Source of the DNA: Blattamonas nauphoetae
Lineage: Eukaryota > Preaxostyla > Oxymonadida
Reading direction: 5' to 3'
DNA: 64,000 nt
NCBI GenBank assembly: GCA_033064195.1
Contig: JARBJD010000062.1
Location: 62,001 to 126,000, forward strand
In this document: positions 53,245 to 64,000 of the stretch, in pieces
How positions within the stretch are numbered: position 1 is the first letter of the stretch
How the letters are laid out: each line of letters opens with the position of its first letter
Made by a program: the position numbers and the translations under genes
The notes under the pieces: model-generated
Databases searched by the model: none
What the model saw: the letters and a program-made list of their open reading frames with translations, nothing else
What the model was told of the DNA's origin: nothing

Positions 53245-53929
53245 ATGACCGAACCTGCAACACAGTCAATGTGCGGGTATTGCTTTGATACGTTAATGCA
53301 CAATTTTTCTCCATCTGTTTCCATCACACCACCAGACTTCCCAATTGAAGAATAGTCTCCACTTCTTCATCTCAGTTATCTTTCTAGCCCTCTATTTGTG
53401 ACATGGCATAAAAATGGTCATCTCCGTGGATGTATTGGTATCCTCCCTCCCATTCATGATGTCAACATATTGATTAGGAACCTTTTCTTCAATGAGGATC
53501 GACGAAGGCCTCAGAGAATATTCCCTGATCAGCGCTCTTCAAGATTCACGATTTCGTCCAGTGGTGGCAAATGAAATACCTGAACTCTCCGTCGATATAT
53601 CTCTCCTTCATTCATTTGAGAAAGCATCCAAATGGAACGATTGGCAAGTCTCTTCTCTTTCTTTACATGGTTTCTAGATCGGAAAGCACGGTATTCGCGT
53701 GAAATATACACATGAGGGTCAAACTTTTGGAGCGACATATCTCCCAAATGTTATGCCGGAGCAGGGCTGGAACCAGGAACAGGCTGTGACCTCCTGCCTC
53801 AGGAAAGGTCGATTCTACGGAAAGTTTGATGACACTGTCAAAAACAATGTGGAAGTTACCAGATACCAGTCATCTATAGCAAAGATGTCATATCAGGAAT
53901 ACTTAGAATGGAAAAAGGGGAAATCGTGA
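53245..53929 (+). CDS. AMMECR1: AMMECR1-domain protein
   Basis: Exons 53,245-53,354, 53,388-53,437, 53,478-53,647 and 53,678-53,929 give 193 residues covering the whole domain: C-G-Y-C-F-D-T-L, P-L-F-V-T-W, L-R-G-C-I-G-T-F-S (the invariant motif, rebuilt exactly by splicing), G-L-R-E-Y-S-L-I-S-A-L-Q-D-S-R-F, and T-Y-L-P-N-V-M-P-E-Q-G-W. The family is found in all domains of life; its biochemical role is unsettled. Introns are 33, 40 and 30 nt; the 30-nt one (53,648-53,677) is among the shortest here. Confidence 0.93.
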
Positions 53930-54138
53930 AATGCTCAACTAGTCATTCGTCACTTCTCATATCTCATTTATCTTGCTTACAATTCGTGTTTCTTTTAAAA
54001 AAATCGTCATTTATTTCTGTATAACTTGAAACCAGAGATTTATTTGTGTTTTGGGAAAGTGGTCAAGTTAGGATAAATGGCGACGAATGATGACAAAAAA
54101 TAATCGGTTCATCAATAAATGGAAACAAACAAGAGTGT

Positions 54139-55542
54139 TTAGCAATCTGTGAGAGCTTCGAGACCAGGGAGAACCTTTCCCTCGAGATATTCCAGGGAGG
54201 CTCCACCACCTGTGGAAACATGGGAAACTTTTTCGCCTGATTTCTTGATGGCAGAAGCAGAGTCACCTCCTCCGACGACCTGGAGAAGAAAGAAGACAAG
54301 AATGATGGGTGGACAAAATGAGGAGAAAAATAAGACAAATGTTTGAAAAGATCAGACTGCTCTCCTCTCGTGGAGAAGAGTGTTTTCAAGTCCTTGAGCG
54401 GTGGGTTCTAATTACCGCTCTCGTGTTCTTTCTTTCATCACAAAAAACTCCGAAGGGATTCTCTCTCTGAAACATACGGTGATGGCACCAGCGGCGGTTG
54501 CCTCAGCAAGTGCATGAGCAATAGCGAATGTACCCTTTGAGAGAGCCTCAATTTCGAAGACACCCATTGGTCCGTTCCAGATGACTGTTTTGGCCTCGCG
54601 AATTGTCTTTGAGAAGAGTTCAACTGTCTTGGGACCAATGTCAACACACTCCAGGGTGGCTGGAATGGCGTCCATTTCATGGTAAGATGGTTCCGAGCAT
54701 TGACGGTTCTTGAAGTCGAGAGTTTCAACGCAGACGGCATCGATTGGGAGGAGGATCTTATCGCCATACTTCTTCAAGATATCTTCGCAGAATGAGATGC
54801 GATCGGCCTGGAGGAGAGATTTGCCAATTTCTTTGCCTTGGGCCTTCAGGAATGTGTAAGCCATTCCACCTCCGATGATGAGCTTGTCGCACTTCTGAAC
54901 GAGGTTGGTCACAACATTCAGCTTGTCAGAAACTTTGGCGCCACCGAGGATTCCGACCAGTGGGCGAGTAGGTTGAGTGCAGGCCCCGTCGAGGTATTTC
55001 ACTTCGAGACCCATGAGTTCTCCACAAGCGCATTTGCCTGGGAAGTATTTAGTGATTCCTTCGGTTGAAGCATGAGCACGGTGAGCTGTTCCGAAGGCGT
55101 CATTGATGTAGAATGTGCCGTACGAGGCGAGTTTTTGTGCGAAGGCGGCATCGTTCTTTTCTTCCTGAGGATAGTAACGAAGGTTCTCAAGAAGAAGGAT
55201 CTCGTGGACACCAAGTTTCTGCACATCTTCTTCGGCTTTTTGGCAATCCTTGTTGAAATGAACCTTGGCCTTGCCACCGAGAAGTTTTTCCAATTCAACG
55301 GCAACAGGGGCAAGAGTCAATTCTGGCTTCACCTGACCATCAGGACGACCAAGGTGGGACATAAGGATCAACTTGGTTCCTTCAACAGACAGGATGTATT
55401 CGATTGTTGGCAGGCAAGCCTTGATTCTGTTGTTGTTGTCAATCTTTCCATCTGGAGTTAACGGGACGTTGAAGTCAACACGGCAGAGGATTGTTTGGTT
55501 TTTGAGATCGCAATTCTTGTAGAACAACTTTCTGAAGGCCAT
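54139..55542 (-). CDS. PGK1: Phosphoglycerate kinase
   Basis: Two exons (54,478-55,542 and 54,139-54,279) give 401 residues. Marks are [53 protein letters not shown] and, after the intron, [10 protein letters not shown] and [10 protein letters not shown]. It transfers phosphate from 1,3-bisphosphoglycerate to ADP in glycolysis. The intron is 198 nt, the longest inferred in the window. The frame is open upstream to an ATG at 55,662, adding 40 residues rich in Arg, Ser and hydrophobics that look like an organelle targeting sequence. The normal family start is M-A-F-R-K-L at 55,542, so the extension is left out. Confidence 0.95.
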
Positions 55543-55869
55543 CTTGAGTAGTTTTAGGTCAGTTCGAGACAAAAATTGAGCCGCCGAAATAGGAAACTGT
55601 CCGATCGCTCGATTCTGACGAATTACCGACGTTCTCTTCAAATTCATTAATGAGACATTCAATCAATTCATTTTAGGGAATAACACTGTAGAAATCCGTA
55701 TGTTCGAGAAAGGTGTCGTTTTGAAAAAAAAAGGGATACTCTTAGTCAAACAAGATGCGGCAATCATGTAAAGATGAAGAGAAACATTCTGCTGAAAAAA
55801 TGGAATCGCTTGTTCCTGACCATCATCAGAACAGAATAAAAACAGAAATATGATGCCAGAATTATCACT
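55543..55869. other. Intergenic region
   Basis: This 327-bp gap lies between the start of the PGK gene and the end of the ZNF598 gene on the same strand. The part next to PGK is an open extension of its frame; the rest is AT-rich with nothing to name. Confidence 0.5.
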
Positions 55870-58800
55870 TTATCGTTTTTTTGTTTTAATCATGACCGGA
55901 AAACCAGCAATGGTCGGAGGAGTTGTTGTTTGAATCGTTGCTGGACCTGATGCTGGTCTATCACCAAGTGTTGGAAAGTCAGTCTCATTCTGTTGGGATC
56001 TGGTTGAACTCTGTGGGGGTGGAGGAGGATGGAATGGCTTCGGATGGACGAAGGGAGGTTGAGAGGGAACGGACTTAGGATTTTGCTTGGGAGTGGGAGA
56101 GACTTGCTTGGGTTGATTCTTTGGTTGTGGTTGCGATTTTGATTGATGTTTGTTTCCTTGTTTGACTTTCGTCCAGCCCTCATCATCCACCAGCGGTTGT
56201 GCTTGTTTTGGTTGTGATTTCGGATTGTGTTTCGGAGAAGTCAGGGGGGCGACGTTGTTTGGTGGTTGGTTGAGGATCGACGAGTGTGGAGGACTTGGCG
56301 ACGGACTTGGGACATCACTCCGCTGTGGCAGAGAGGGATTGGTGAGAACAGTTCTGAAATCAATCTGCCAGACTTGTTTGTCTTGTTTTGCGGGTTTGCT
56401 TGAATTTTCAAGCTTTGCCTGACTCGGCTTGGTCTTATCAAAGACTTGCCTGACTTCAACAAGAGCTGTCCTCAGCTCAGGGACAGGAAGAATAGCAACG
56501 AGATCATCGAATGCCAGTTGGACCCCTTCCTCTCCGAAGAGCCCGTAGAACCCTGAGAACCATCTTGTTGCAGTCGTGTTCCGTCGTCGATAGCTGTGGC
56601 AGATTGTGACGAAGCTGGTCATGACATCTTCCACTGTCTTCTCATCAAGGATCGGACTGATGATGTTGTGCAACACAGTAAGGACGCGGGTGTTCAGTTC
56701 CAGCATCTTTGTTGCTTGATCACTTGAGATGAGGTCGATCAAGTCGCTCTGAAACAATTTTTGTCGATCGTCTTCGAGGCCAGGAGGGAAGGGAATATGA
56801 TCAGTGATTTGTTCGTCCGGGGTATTCTTGTTAGCAGGTGTGTATGACGTTTTGATTTTCACTCGGCCTGGCTCGTCCAAGAGTCCATCGAGATCCTTTC
56901 GCTCTCGACCTTCCGCCCTGAGAGCACGGAAGAAAGATTCAAGGAGGGTTGAGCAGTTTGTCATTTTCAGAATGACTTTGTAGTCATCCCACTCGAATTG
57001 GCACGCATCGATGAGAGTTTGGAATGTGTAGTGAAGATACGAGTCTGTTCCTGGCTGGTTCCAGACTGTTCGAATCTCAAAGTTCCAAGTAACCAGAGAC
57101 ACAGCATCAGCCCCAAGGAGAGTCAAGGTTTGTGGGATCGGTCTGTTTGGAACTTCCTTCCGAAGGAACCCAGAAATGAGAGGAAGAAGAGAGCTGAATG
57201 CGTGTGTGTAGCGTTCAGAGTACGACATCGACTTATTGTGGAGGAGGCAGCTCTGAATCACGCAAAGACGAATCGACGCTGTGATGATCGCCGCCGCGAG
57301 TTGATGGTCAATCTCCGCCACTTTGAATCCGAGCACCATCTTTTTGACAAACGTGGCATGATCCATCTCAAACACCGATTTCCTGGTCGTGTCACAGTTC
57401 GGATACAGAAGAAATAGTGTTCGTTGGATGAGAAGTTCATCCAAAAAAGAATTGACATCGGTGCGAGACATACAATGCTCAACTGTTTTGCGGATTGTGC
57501 TCAGCTGAACTTGTGGAGACGGTGTCAGGAGGGTGAGAAGCTCACTTCCGATCGGCTCAACAACCTGCGACTGAGCAGCTGTTGGGCTTCCCAAATGGAT
57601 GATGGTTGTTTGAGCAGTGATCCAGAGGAAGCTCTCCTTCTGCAGACTGGCCACAATGGCGCTTCCTGCATTCTTCTTCGCTGCGGAACAAGCATCGATT
57701 GTGTTGATTATTCGGTCCCCAGTGAGTCTGAAGGCTCTGATGAGAGGAATGACATCACTGTCATCAATTGCATGCATGCTGAGTCCTTCCGACACGACAG
57801 TCTGCATGACCACATTCAGGACTTGTTGGAAACGCTTGTTGACGTACGTTGAATTGTCGAGTGGATTGACCATCGGAGGACCGAATCTCCAGAGCTTGAA
57901 CGGGATGGGTGTTCTGAGCTTCAAAGAACCTTGCTCTTTCATCGTATCTCGAGTCTTTTTGAGTGATTCATTCAAAACCTCGTTTCTGTTCGAATCTGTA
58001 ATTTGTTTCACTTGCTTCTTTTTCCGATTGTTCGATTTGAGTTCGGTCGTCAACGAGATCAGACTGTCGACACTTTCAGCAAACGCAGTCGGGCGAGTTC
58101 GCAAGTACCCAGCAACGAATTCCTTCAGTCGACTGAGTTGAGGAAGAAACTCAACTTCATCAACTCCACTGTCGTTCCACATTCTGACGACAGATTGGAT
58201 CAACTGAATGAAGACGCGTCTTGTCCCACACACTTTCATTGCCTGGTCTTCGCTCCTCACACGCAGTTCGAGGGGTGACAGGACTGCTCGAGTGATTGCC
58301 TGCGATGATCGCAGAATGTTCTCAACCTTCACACCAATCTGATTCAACTGACCTTGGACTGTGTTTTCCTCCCCGACAGACGACAGAAGCGGTGATGGGT
58401 TCATCGGGAGGGTTGGGAAGTGTGTTTTTGGGCTCTGAGAGGTTGAGTCGCTCTGTGTTGGTTTTGGACGAACAGAGGGCTGGACAGGTACAGAGGCTGC
58501 GAACGACGCATTGTCGGCGAGAGAGGGAAACGAAGAGGCTGGGGATTGGTCAAGACGAGATGATTGCTGGCCAGCTCCAGGGAGAGAGGGGAAGAGTTCC
58601 TGGTTAATTCTCCCATGCTTCCAAATGGGATGATATTCCGGGGCATTGTGAAGATCATCGTCTCCAGTAAGAGATGGGAACATTCGAACATCGAATTGGG
58701 CTGGATCCACGAAGAGATTTTGGAGTGATTGAGAGCTTATTGATGACAATTCGTCATAGTCTTCCCGTCGTCGACGACTTCGCGAGGAATCAGTTGATTG

Positions 58801-59972
58801 TAAGAGGTTCAAGTTGATCTGTATTGAGTTGTGGTTGACTCGAATGTCGCTCTTGTTTTTTACATCAGATGAGGATATTTTACCATGAATGGCAGTCTGA
58901 TGCTGAATTAATTCCAGTTCTGTTGCAAATACAACATATCTGTTTTGAATGCATTCCACATTCTCACAGAAATGGTGGCTTTTCCTAAAATGTGCTTGGA
59001 GTGAGTAATAATTTGGATAATATTCAGTTGTGATCTGAAAGATGAGTAAAGAAGGATGAATGTCGAAGGGCAGAGGAGACAAACACCAACACCTTCACAA
59101 AGAAAGCATTTTTCATGTGTTGAATTCATGTGGTGACGGAAAGATTCTGTATCGAAATGATGTGTTTTGCAGAATTGACAACTGAGAGAATCGGTGAATA
59201 TACATGAAAATTGCAAACAATGGATGACCACCTGAGATATCATCCTGTAATTGGCCTTGCCGATGAAGGATGATGGTTTTTGGAGTGTATAGTGACTGTT
59301 CAGATAAAAACAGTGGCCTCTTCTCGACACAAAGAAGACTAGGAAACTTTCTTCGAAAAAAGAGAGGATACCAGTATTCTTTATCGTGTTTATAGCGAAG
59401 GTGGTGTTGGAGGAGCTGAACCGTCGCGAACGTATTAGTGCAAATCGGACATATTGGTGCATTCATATGGTTGATTTTACGTTGGAGTGCAGAATCTTCA
59501 TAAAAAATACCGAGTGTTCTGTCAATTTGTTCTGTTGTGAAGTCTGATGCAGTATATTCCTATCATGGAAGACATTGACACAGATAAAAAGACAGTGAAG
59601 TATACATTGAACATTTTAACGTTGCTTGGAGAAAATACAACAGCTTCCTGTTCACAGCGACACGTCGGACACGATTTGGATTTCATGAACCTTCGAAGAC
59701 GGTAAATGCATGTACTACAACAGTCATTGTGATTGCATTTTCCTGAGAGTGATAGGAAAAGTGAACAAAATCAATGAGAAAAAAGCGAGGAGAACAATAC
59801 CGAGTGAAAAAGACACAATTGGATTGGCACAGAGGATGCAGATTTGGTTCTGATTTGTGGCATGGAGGGGCTGTGGAGTGGAATCTGTTGTTGAGACTGG
59901 ATCCACAACTACATCTTCTCTTATTTTTGGCCGATATTGTGTCTTGAAGGTTCGATTGGCAGGTGGGTTCAT
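55870..59972 (-). CDS. ZNF598: ZNF598/Hel2-like RING ubiquitin ligase
   Basis: Six exons (59,801-59,972, 59,606-59,742, 59,372-59,559, 59,219-59,338, 59,091-59,181 and 55,870-59,034) join to 1290 residues. The RING finger spans the first two exons: C-I-L-C...G-K-C-N-H-N-D-C-C-S-T-C, then S-C-P-T-C-R (residues 45-80). A train of C2H2-type fingers follows in exons 3-6: C-P-I-C, C-L-L-C-V-E-K, G-G-H-P-F-C-Q-F-C, C-F-L-C-E-G, and Y-S-L-Q-A-H-F-R-K-S-H-H-F-C-E. This order is diagnostic for ZNF598/Hel2, which senses collided ribosomes and ubiquitinates 40S proteins. Repeated F-P-S-L/F-P-T-L motifs lie in the long tail. The family is usually nearer 650-900 residues. Introns are 58, 46, 33, 37 and 56 nt. 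Confidence 0.93.
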
Positions 59973-60077
59973 TAGATCCACCCCAAGTAAAAAAAAGTGA
60001 AATGTCAAGAACTAAAAATGATTAACATATATCATTGAGGTTATCACAATGATTGCCTGATTGTTTTTCGGTCTTGT

Positions 60078-61399
60078 TCAGGACGAGATTTCTATTCCCA
60101 TCCGTTTTAGGATATTTCGTCGGATGGCTTCTGGAGCTTCATCCATCCCGGAGAAGCCTGAGAAAGGACAATTCGCATACAAAAATGATCAAACTAGGGA
60201 GGTAATTGATGTCTATGACATAAAGCCTGTGAGGATCATCTGATTTTCGGATCACATCGAATCCGAACAGCTGAACACCCTATGGAACGAAATGGTCATG
60301 GAGGAAAAGATGCCAAAGGTGAGTGCAGACAGTCAGGCGTGATATGGCTGACGCGATTTCAGCGAATAGTGCTTGGGGAATTGGGTTGAGCGAGCTTTCC
60401 TCCTGTTCGACTGAAGATGTTTGACTGGAAAAAGGTCAGACCAGCACCATCGATTGAGAACTTCTTCTGACTATCAAAATCATACTCTACGAAGAGAAAG
60501 GATGAGGCGACAGCATGAAATACGCGTATCACTTGTGGGATGGGGGACTGAACCGGCCTTTCTGGAGAAGATGCACTCGCCCAGGACGGTGTACGCCTTG
60601 TGAACAATCGGGAGGTGAGAGATGCATTCCTGAACCAAGAATTCTTGAGTAGGGCTGTGGGAGGAGTGATGGTGAGCAGTAGAAGAGAGGGGAACATCGC
60701 ATGAGAGTGGATCAGAGACAGACTGTGAGTGAAGACAGGCAAGAAGCTGCTCCAACGTCGAACAAATCGACAATTGATGTGTTTCTCGAGGACCACAACT
60801 TTTTGATGGTTTGACATCTGATGAGAGTGACGGAAGAAGGCACAGACAACAAGGCAGAGGAGGGTGCATTTCTTGGAGGTCAGCCAAAGCCATTTCGAGA
60901 GATCCAAGAAGATGAAGACTGCAAGGTGATTGAACAGTCCAGATGTTCTGATGAGATTATTTGTGATTTAGGACCAAACATCGGAATCGTTGAATGTGAT
61001 CGAGAAGGATGAGAGTTTCTCGTCAATACAGAGTCTGTTGGTAAACATCAGAACTGAATCAACTGGATCAATCTGTATTATGGAGGGATTGTCTCTGAGA
61101 AATGACTATAAGAAATGAGGATCGATTGAGTTGATGTGATAGACACACAACAAAATGGTGAGCTTTTTCTTGGATTGTGGAGTCTTCTGAGTTCCATTCA
61201 AGGGTCGGTTTATGAAATATTGCATCAAACTGATTTGGGGGTGGTAATTCTTGAAATATATCAATAAAGATGACATCAAGATCTTTCCTGATTGTATTCA
61301 GCAAGGAAGGAACTGTAACCGCAATAAATCAATCGCCGCCTTAATTGACTTCTGCTCTCTCGTTTTTGCGTTGAGATACCATCCTAGAACTTTGGGCAT
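60078..61399 (-). CDS. ITPK1: Inositol polyphosphate kinase, ITPK1-like (ATP-grasp), nine exons
   Basis: Nine exons are inferred: 61,320-61,399, 61,152-61,287, 60,980-61,105, 60,851-60,947, 60,533-60,817, 60,442-60,486, 60,331-60,410, 60,195-60,270 and 60,078-60,157 (334 residues). Family marks are M-P-K-V-L-G-W-Y-L, the segment D-L-D-V-I-F-I-D-I, F-D-A-I-F-H-K-P, I-D-P-V-D-S-V, V-K-P-S-K-S-C-G...T-H-Q-L (ATP-grasp lysine near 148), V-Q-E-C-I-S-H...V-H-K-A-Y-T-V, L-F-G-F-D-V-I and Y-V-I-D-I-N-Y-L-P-S with metal-binding D-x-N. ITPK1 phosphorylates inositol tris- and tetrakisphosphates. A Ser/His-rich insert (about residues 180-205) separates two conserved blocks. Eight introns measure 32, 46, 32, 33, 46, 31, 60 and 37 nt. 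Confidence 0.87.
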
Positions 61400-61716
61400 C
61401 GAAATTGAGAGAAGAACCCACAACAACGAAATATGTTGATTGTGAGATGAGTTAATGAAAAATAAGATGCAAGACGCTGGATGAGTGTGCGTTGAAATGA
61501 TTCAGTTAGAAAATTAATCTTGCTTTTTGACAAGGCAGAGAACAAGGACCACAGGAGCATCAATTTTGCTAATGCTCGCTGGAAGTTCGTTCGATTCCGG
61601 AATCACATTCAAGCATCGCTTAGAAGGAGCAAACTGATGAATGAGATGATTTTTGGCATGGTAAGCATTGTTAACATCATCTTTTTGAAGGGCGATGTAA
61701 AGTGGGATGACATGCG
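61400..61716. other. Intergenic region
   Basis: About 317 bp between the start of the ITPK1-like gene and the end of the next minus-strand gene. A plus-strand frame at 61,520-61,735 overlaps the neighbour and has no family; I do not call it. Confidence 0.5.
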
Positions 61717-62400
61717 TTATGTTAGAGATATTTGATGAGTTGGAGAAATGCTCAGAGGCATAACTCTTGCTTTTCCATTGTGAAATAGGGCCTGAATACG
61801 AGATAGAGAGAAAAGAGGAAGAGGAAACTGGAGAGTTTGTTGTGGACTACTTCAAAGAAGAATGATGTGTAGTCGGGATTTTGGAGAGCCAGTCTGATTG
61901 GATAGACAAATGTATGACAGATTGTTTGTGAATGACCACATGAAATTGGCTCAAAAAGATCGGCAGCAATTAATCGAATCTTGTAAGTTTCTGAGGTGTT
62001 TCCAAATAGTGTTCCAATTGCTTGAATTGAGATAGGTGAGGGGAAGAGTCCTTTATAAAAACGATTGAGAGAGAACGAATTGTTGGGGAAGAAGGCCTGA
62101 CAGACTGTGAAGGAGATCATGGGCTGGTTGTTTTGTCTCAGTGATTTCCGAGATAGAGAGGAGTGATGGGGAAGGAGGAGGAATGATCGTAAATTCATCA
62201 ACTGGATTCATTGAATAAGATGCGAACCAACCTTCTTCATTGGGTACATGCTGGTTACGAGGCACATTTCGTGATGTCTGTTGTTTTGGTTTTTGGCAAA
62301 GTAGCTTCCCAATTTGAGTCACTAATAAGGCACCAGCAGCTCCAATTCCGACATATCCAATCGGAGGAATTTTATAGATGATATCCCAAACTCTATCCAT
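61717..62400 (-). CDS. Predicted single-pass membrane protein, unknown function (179 aa)
   Basis: Exons 62,106-62,400, 61,851-62,020 and 61,717-61,791 join in phase. Residues 13-32 (I-G-Y-V-G-I-G-A-A-G-A-L-L-V-T-Q-I-G) form a likely membrane anchor, followed by a short polar linker and a cytosol-like domain of about 80 residues ending in L-F-H-N-G-K-A-R-V-M-P-L-S-I. No family is recognised. Two introns (85 and 59 nt) are inferred from frame; the first acceptor is uncertain. Confidence 0.6.
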
Positions 62401-62627
62401 GTGATCAACCCCTCAAAGAGATCTCGATTTCCGGAGTCTCGAGGCATGGAAAGTTCCTTGTTAGAACATCGTCTATCTCGTGAATAAAGAACATATAAGA
62501 AAAATTGGATCAGAATTTTAAGTTTCCCCCTGAAAATACACGACAATCGCAACTGATTGTGAGATGAGCCGAGCAATGAGGATTTACACATTCATACGTC
62601 TTGAAATGATTAATTCCTCTCTATTGC

Positions 62628-63385
62628 TTATTCGTCATCGGCAGCACCACCATCCTTGCGAGTCTTCTTCTTAGCGACACGACCTGGTTTGCCATGGTTG
62701 AGAGGACTGTTTGGAGCAAGATCGATGTGGCTTTCGGATGAAACACGAACAATGTAAGATGGAACAGTCACAATCTGCTTTCCAACTCTGTGATTATTAC
62801 ATGGAGATAAAGTGATTGAAGGATAGGATGATAAGAATGAATTTTTGGATCAGACCTGATGTGTCCCTGAGTGATCATAAGGCGAGCGTGATGGATTGAA
62901 CGAGCAAGTTTCTTCTTGAAGACGAGTGTCTGAAGACGGCGCTCGAGGAAATCAGTAACTTTCAATGCAAGGACATAATCGAGTTCTTGGCGAGTTTCGT
63001 CAAGGAGGCCGATGCGGGTAAGACGGCGAATGACGGCTTGTCCTTCGAACACACGACGGGTATCATGGGCGTCAAGGGTAAGAAGGTATCTGGCTTTCTC
63101 ACGGAGCTGATGAGAGAAAAATTAGTTGGGCCCATTTGAGTCGTGGAGAGATGATAAGGTGACAAAAATAAGGAAAATACCTGAGAAAGGGTGTATGCAA
63201 CACGCCAGACCTCTCTCTTGTTACGGAGGCCGTAGTCTCCGCAGATACGAAGCTCGCTATCAATTCTCTCGCGTTCCCAGGGGTGACGTGGTGTGTGGTA
63301 TACAGCACTGTCTAAAGGAGGGCAGAAATGAGATAGTAGACGGCAGAAATGATAATAAAAACAGTGTCAAACAGTTGCGGCTCAT
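62628..63385 (-). CDS. RPS9: Ribosomal protein uS4 (RPS9)
   Basis: Exons 63,373-63,385, 63,181-63,311, 62,856-63,106 and 62,628-62,787 give 184 residues. [12 protein letters not shown] matches the eukaryotic start (S-K-T-Y-S-T-P-K-R-P in yeast). [41 protein letters not shown] and G-H-I-R-V-G-K-Q are the uS4 core. It is a primary rRNA binder of the small subunit. The first exon has only 13 coding bases. Introns are 61, 74 and 68 nt. Confidence 0.94.
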
Positions 63386-63543
63386 GGTCGATAAGATCAA
63401 GGAAATTCCTCACGGGACTATCACCCACAAGTTGAGTTCTGGATCGACGACTGAACGAGATACGGAAATAATGACATTAAATAAATGCTTAACTCAAAAT
63501 TTGTAAATCAATAAGTGAAATGAAGACAAAAAATCAGTTTAAA

Positions 63544-64000
63544 TTAAGGAAAAACAGTCGTCTGAGCTGCGTCGTGGGAATGCGTATCATTAGCTTTGAT
63601 AAAGGCATCAACATTCGAAGTTGTCCTTGATTGAAGTCGTGTGAGTTGCTTTTGCATTTCGGCTTTTTCTGAAGGTGATGAATGCTCGATCTGGACATTT
63701 GAGAAGCTGAATGAAAAAAGCACAGACCAGCTTGTCAACGTCAAGAGCAATACACTGAATCCGAGTGTTTGTTTCAATCGCTTCAACCAGCTTTGAAATA
63801 CCGCGAAACCCAATTCTCGGGTTATTCCGCAAATCGAGGCGGAAGAGCGAACACGCAGGATCAGCCAGAACACCAGAAAGCGAAACAAGATCTAAAAACG
63901 AAGAACGAGAACGATGAATGCGAAAAAACAGCAGCAACAAACCATCGGATGATAGATCAGCTTGAGCCACTCCAAGTGCAGTGATATTCCTGTTCACTTC
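63544..64000 (-). CDS. Leucine-rich repeat protein, 5' part outside window
   Basis: Exons 63,943-64,000 (continuing out of the window), 63,728-63,891 and 63,544-63,690 join to the C-terminal 120 or so residues. The pattern N-I-T-A-L-G-V-A-Q-A-D-L, L-F-R-L-D-L-R-N-N-P-R-I-G and I-Q-C-I-A-L-D is that of RI-like leucine-rich repeats. The last 49 residues are polar and probably a tail. The 51-nt intron is stop-free and a multiple of three; the other is 37 nt. Function cannot be told from this part. Confidence 0.72.

Noticed and set aside
60121-60243. Short plus-strand gene with two neat introns
   Set aside because: It is the complement of the last exons of the ITPK1-like gene, whose family match is far stronger.
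61520-61735. Plus-strand frame with an apparent 30-nt intron
   Set aside because: No family, overlap with the end of the neighbouring gene, and no upstream exon could be found.

Overview
The window is nuclear DNA of a unicellular eukaryote. It carries spliced genes for conserved eukaryotic proteins (ARF GTPase, TFIIA, an RNA polymerase III subunit, centrin, Y14, SmB, uS4, ZNF598) with unusually short introns: about 58 introns inferred by hand, many of 30-36 nt. The standard genetic code fits every gene. Compact genes, tiny introns and a resident Polinton would suit a metamonad such as an oxymonad, but that is an inference and the species cannot be fixed from the sequence.

Positions 1 to about 20,900 are one Polinton/Maverick, a virus-like element. 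Its left tip lies outside the window and its right tip is near 20.87-21.0 kb. It looks whole and young: the main genes are open, and the outer parts of its terminal inverted repeats look identical by eye. From the left it holds a repeat-borne module-protein gene, a fibre gene with an S74 chaperone domain, a small gene, two double-jelly-roll capsid paralogues, two small MAPG proteins, two unknown proteins, a packaging ATPase, a coiled-coil protein, an rve integrase, a protein-primed DNA polymerase B with an HNH-like insert, and two more module-protein genes in the right repeat. Two AT-rich promoter-like classes mark the repeat genes and the core genes. A 601-bp MITE with TTA target duplications sits in the left repeat only.

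Positions 20.9-23.5 kb are a transposon graveyard: an old relative of that MITE and a broken DIRS-like retroelement fragment. From 23.5 to 64 kb the host DNA is gene-dense. In order: ARF (+), PDCD2 (-), TFIIA large subunit (-), RPC34 (-), centrin (+), an unknown P-loop protein (-), a Rap/Ran-GAP protein (+), an ARM-like protein (+), Y14 (+), SmB (+), a small unknown (-), a coiled-coil protein (+), a tandem AAA ATPase (-), a 2339-residue unknown (+), AMMECR1 (+), phosphoglycerate kinase (-), ZNF598 (-), ITPK1-like kinase (-), a membrane protein (-), ribosomal protein uS4 (-) and part of a leucine-rich-repeat protein (-).

The host genes are not operons. They are packed housekeeping genes for transcription, splicing, translation quality control, signalling and glycolysis, with divergent start-to-start gaps as short as about 40-50 bp. 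Splice sites were chosen by reading-frame phase and family resemblance, not by transcript data.
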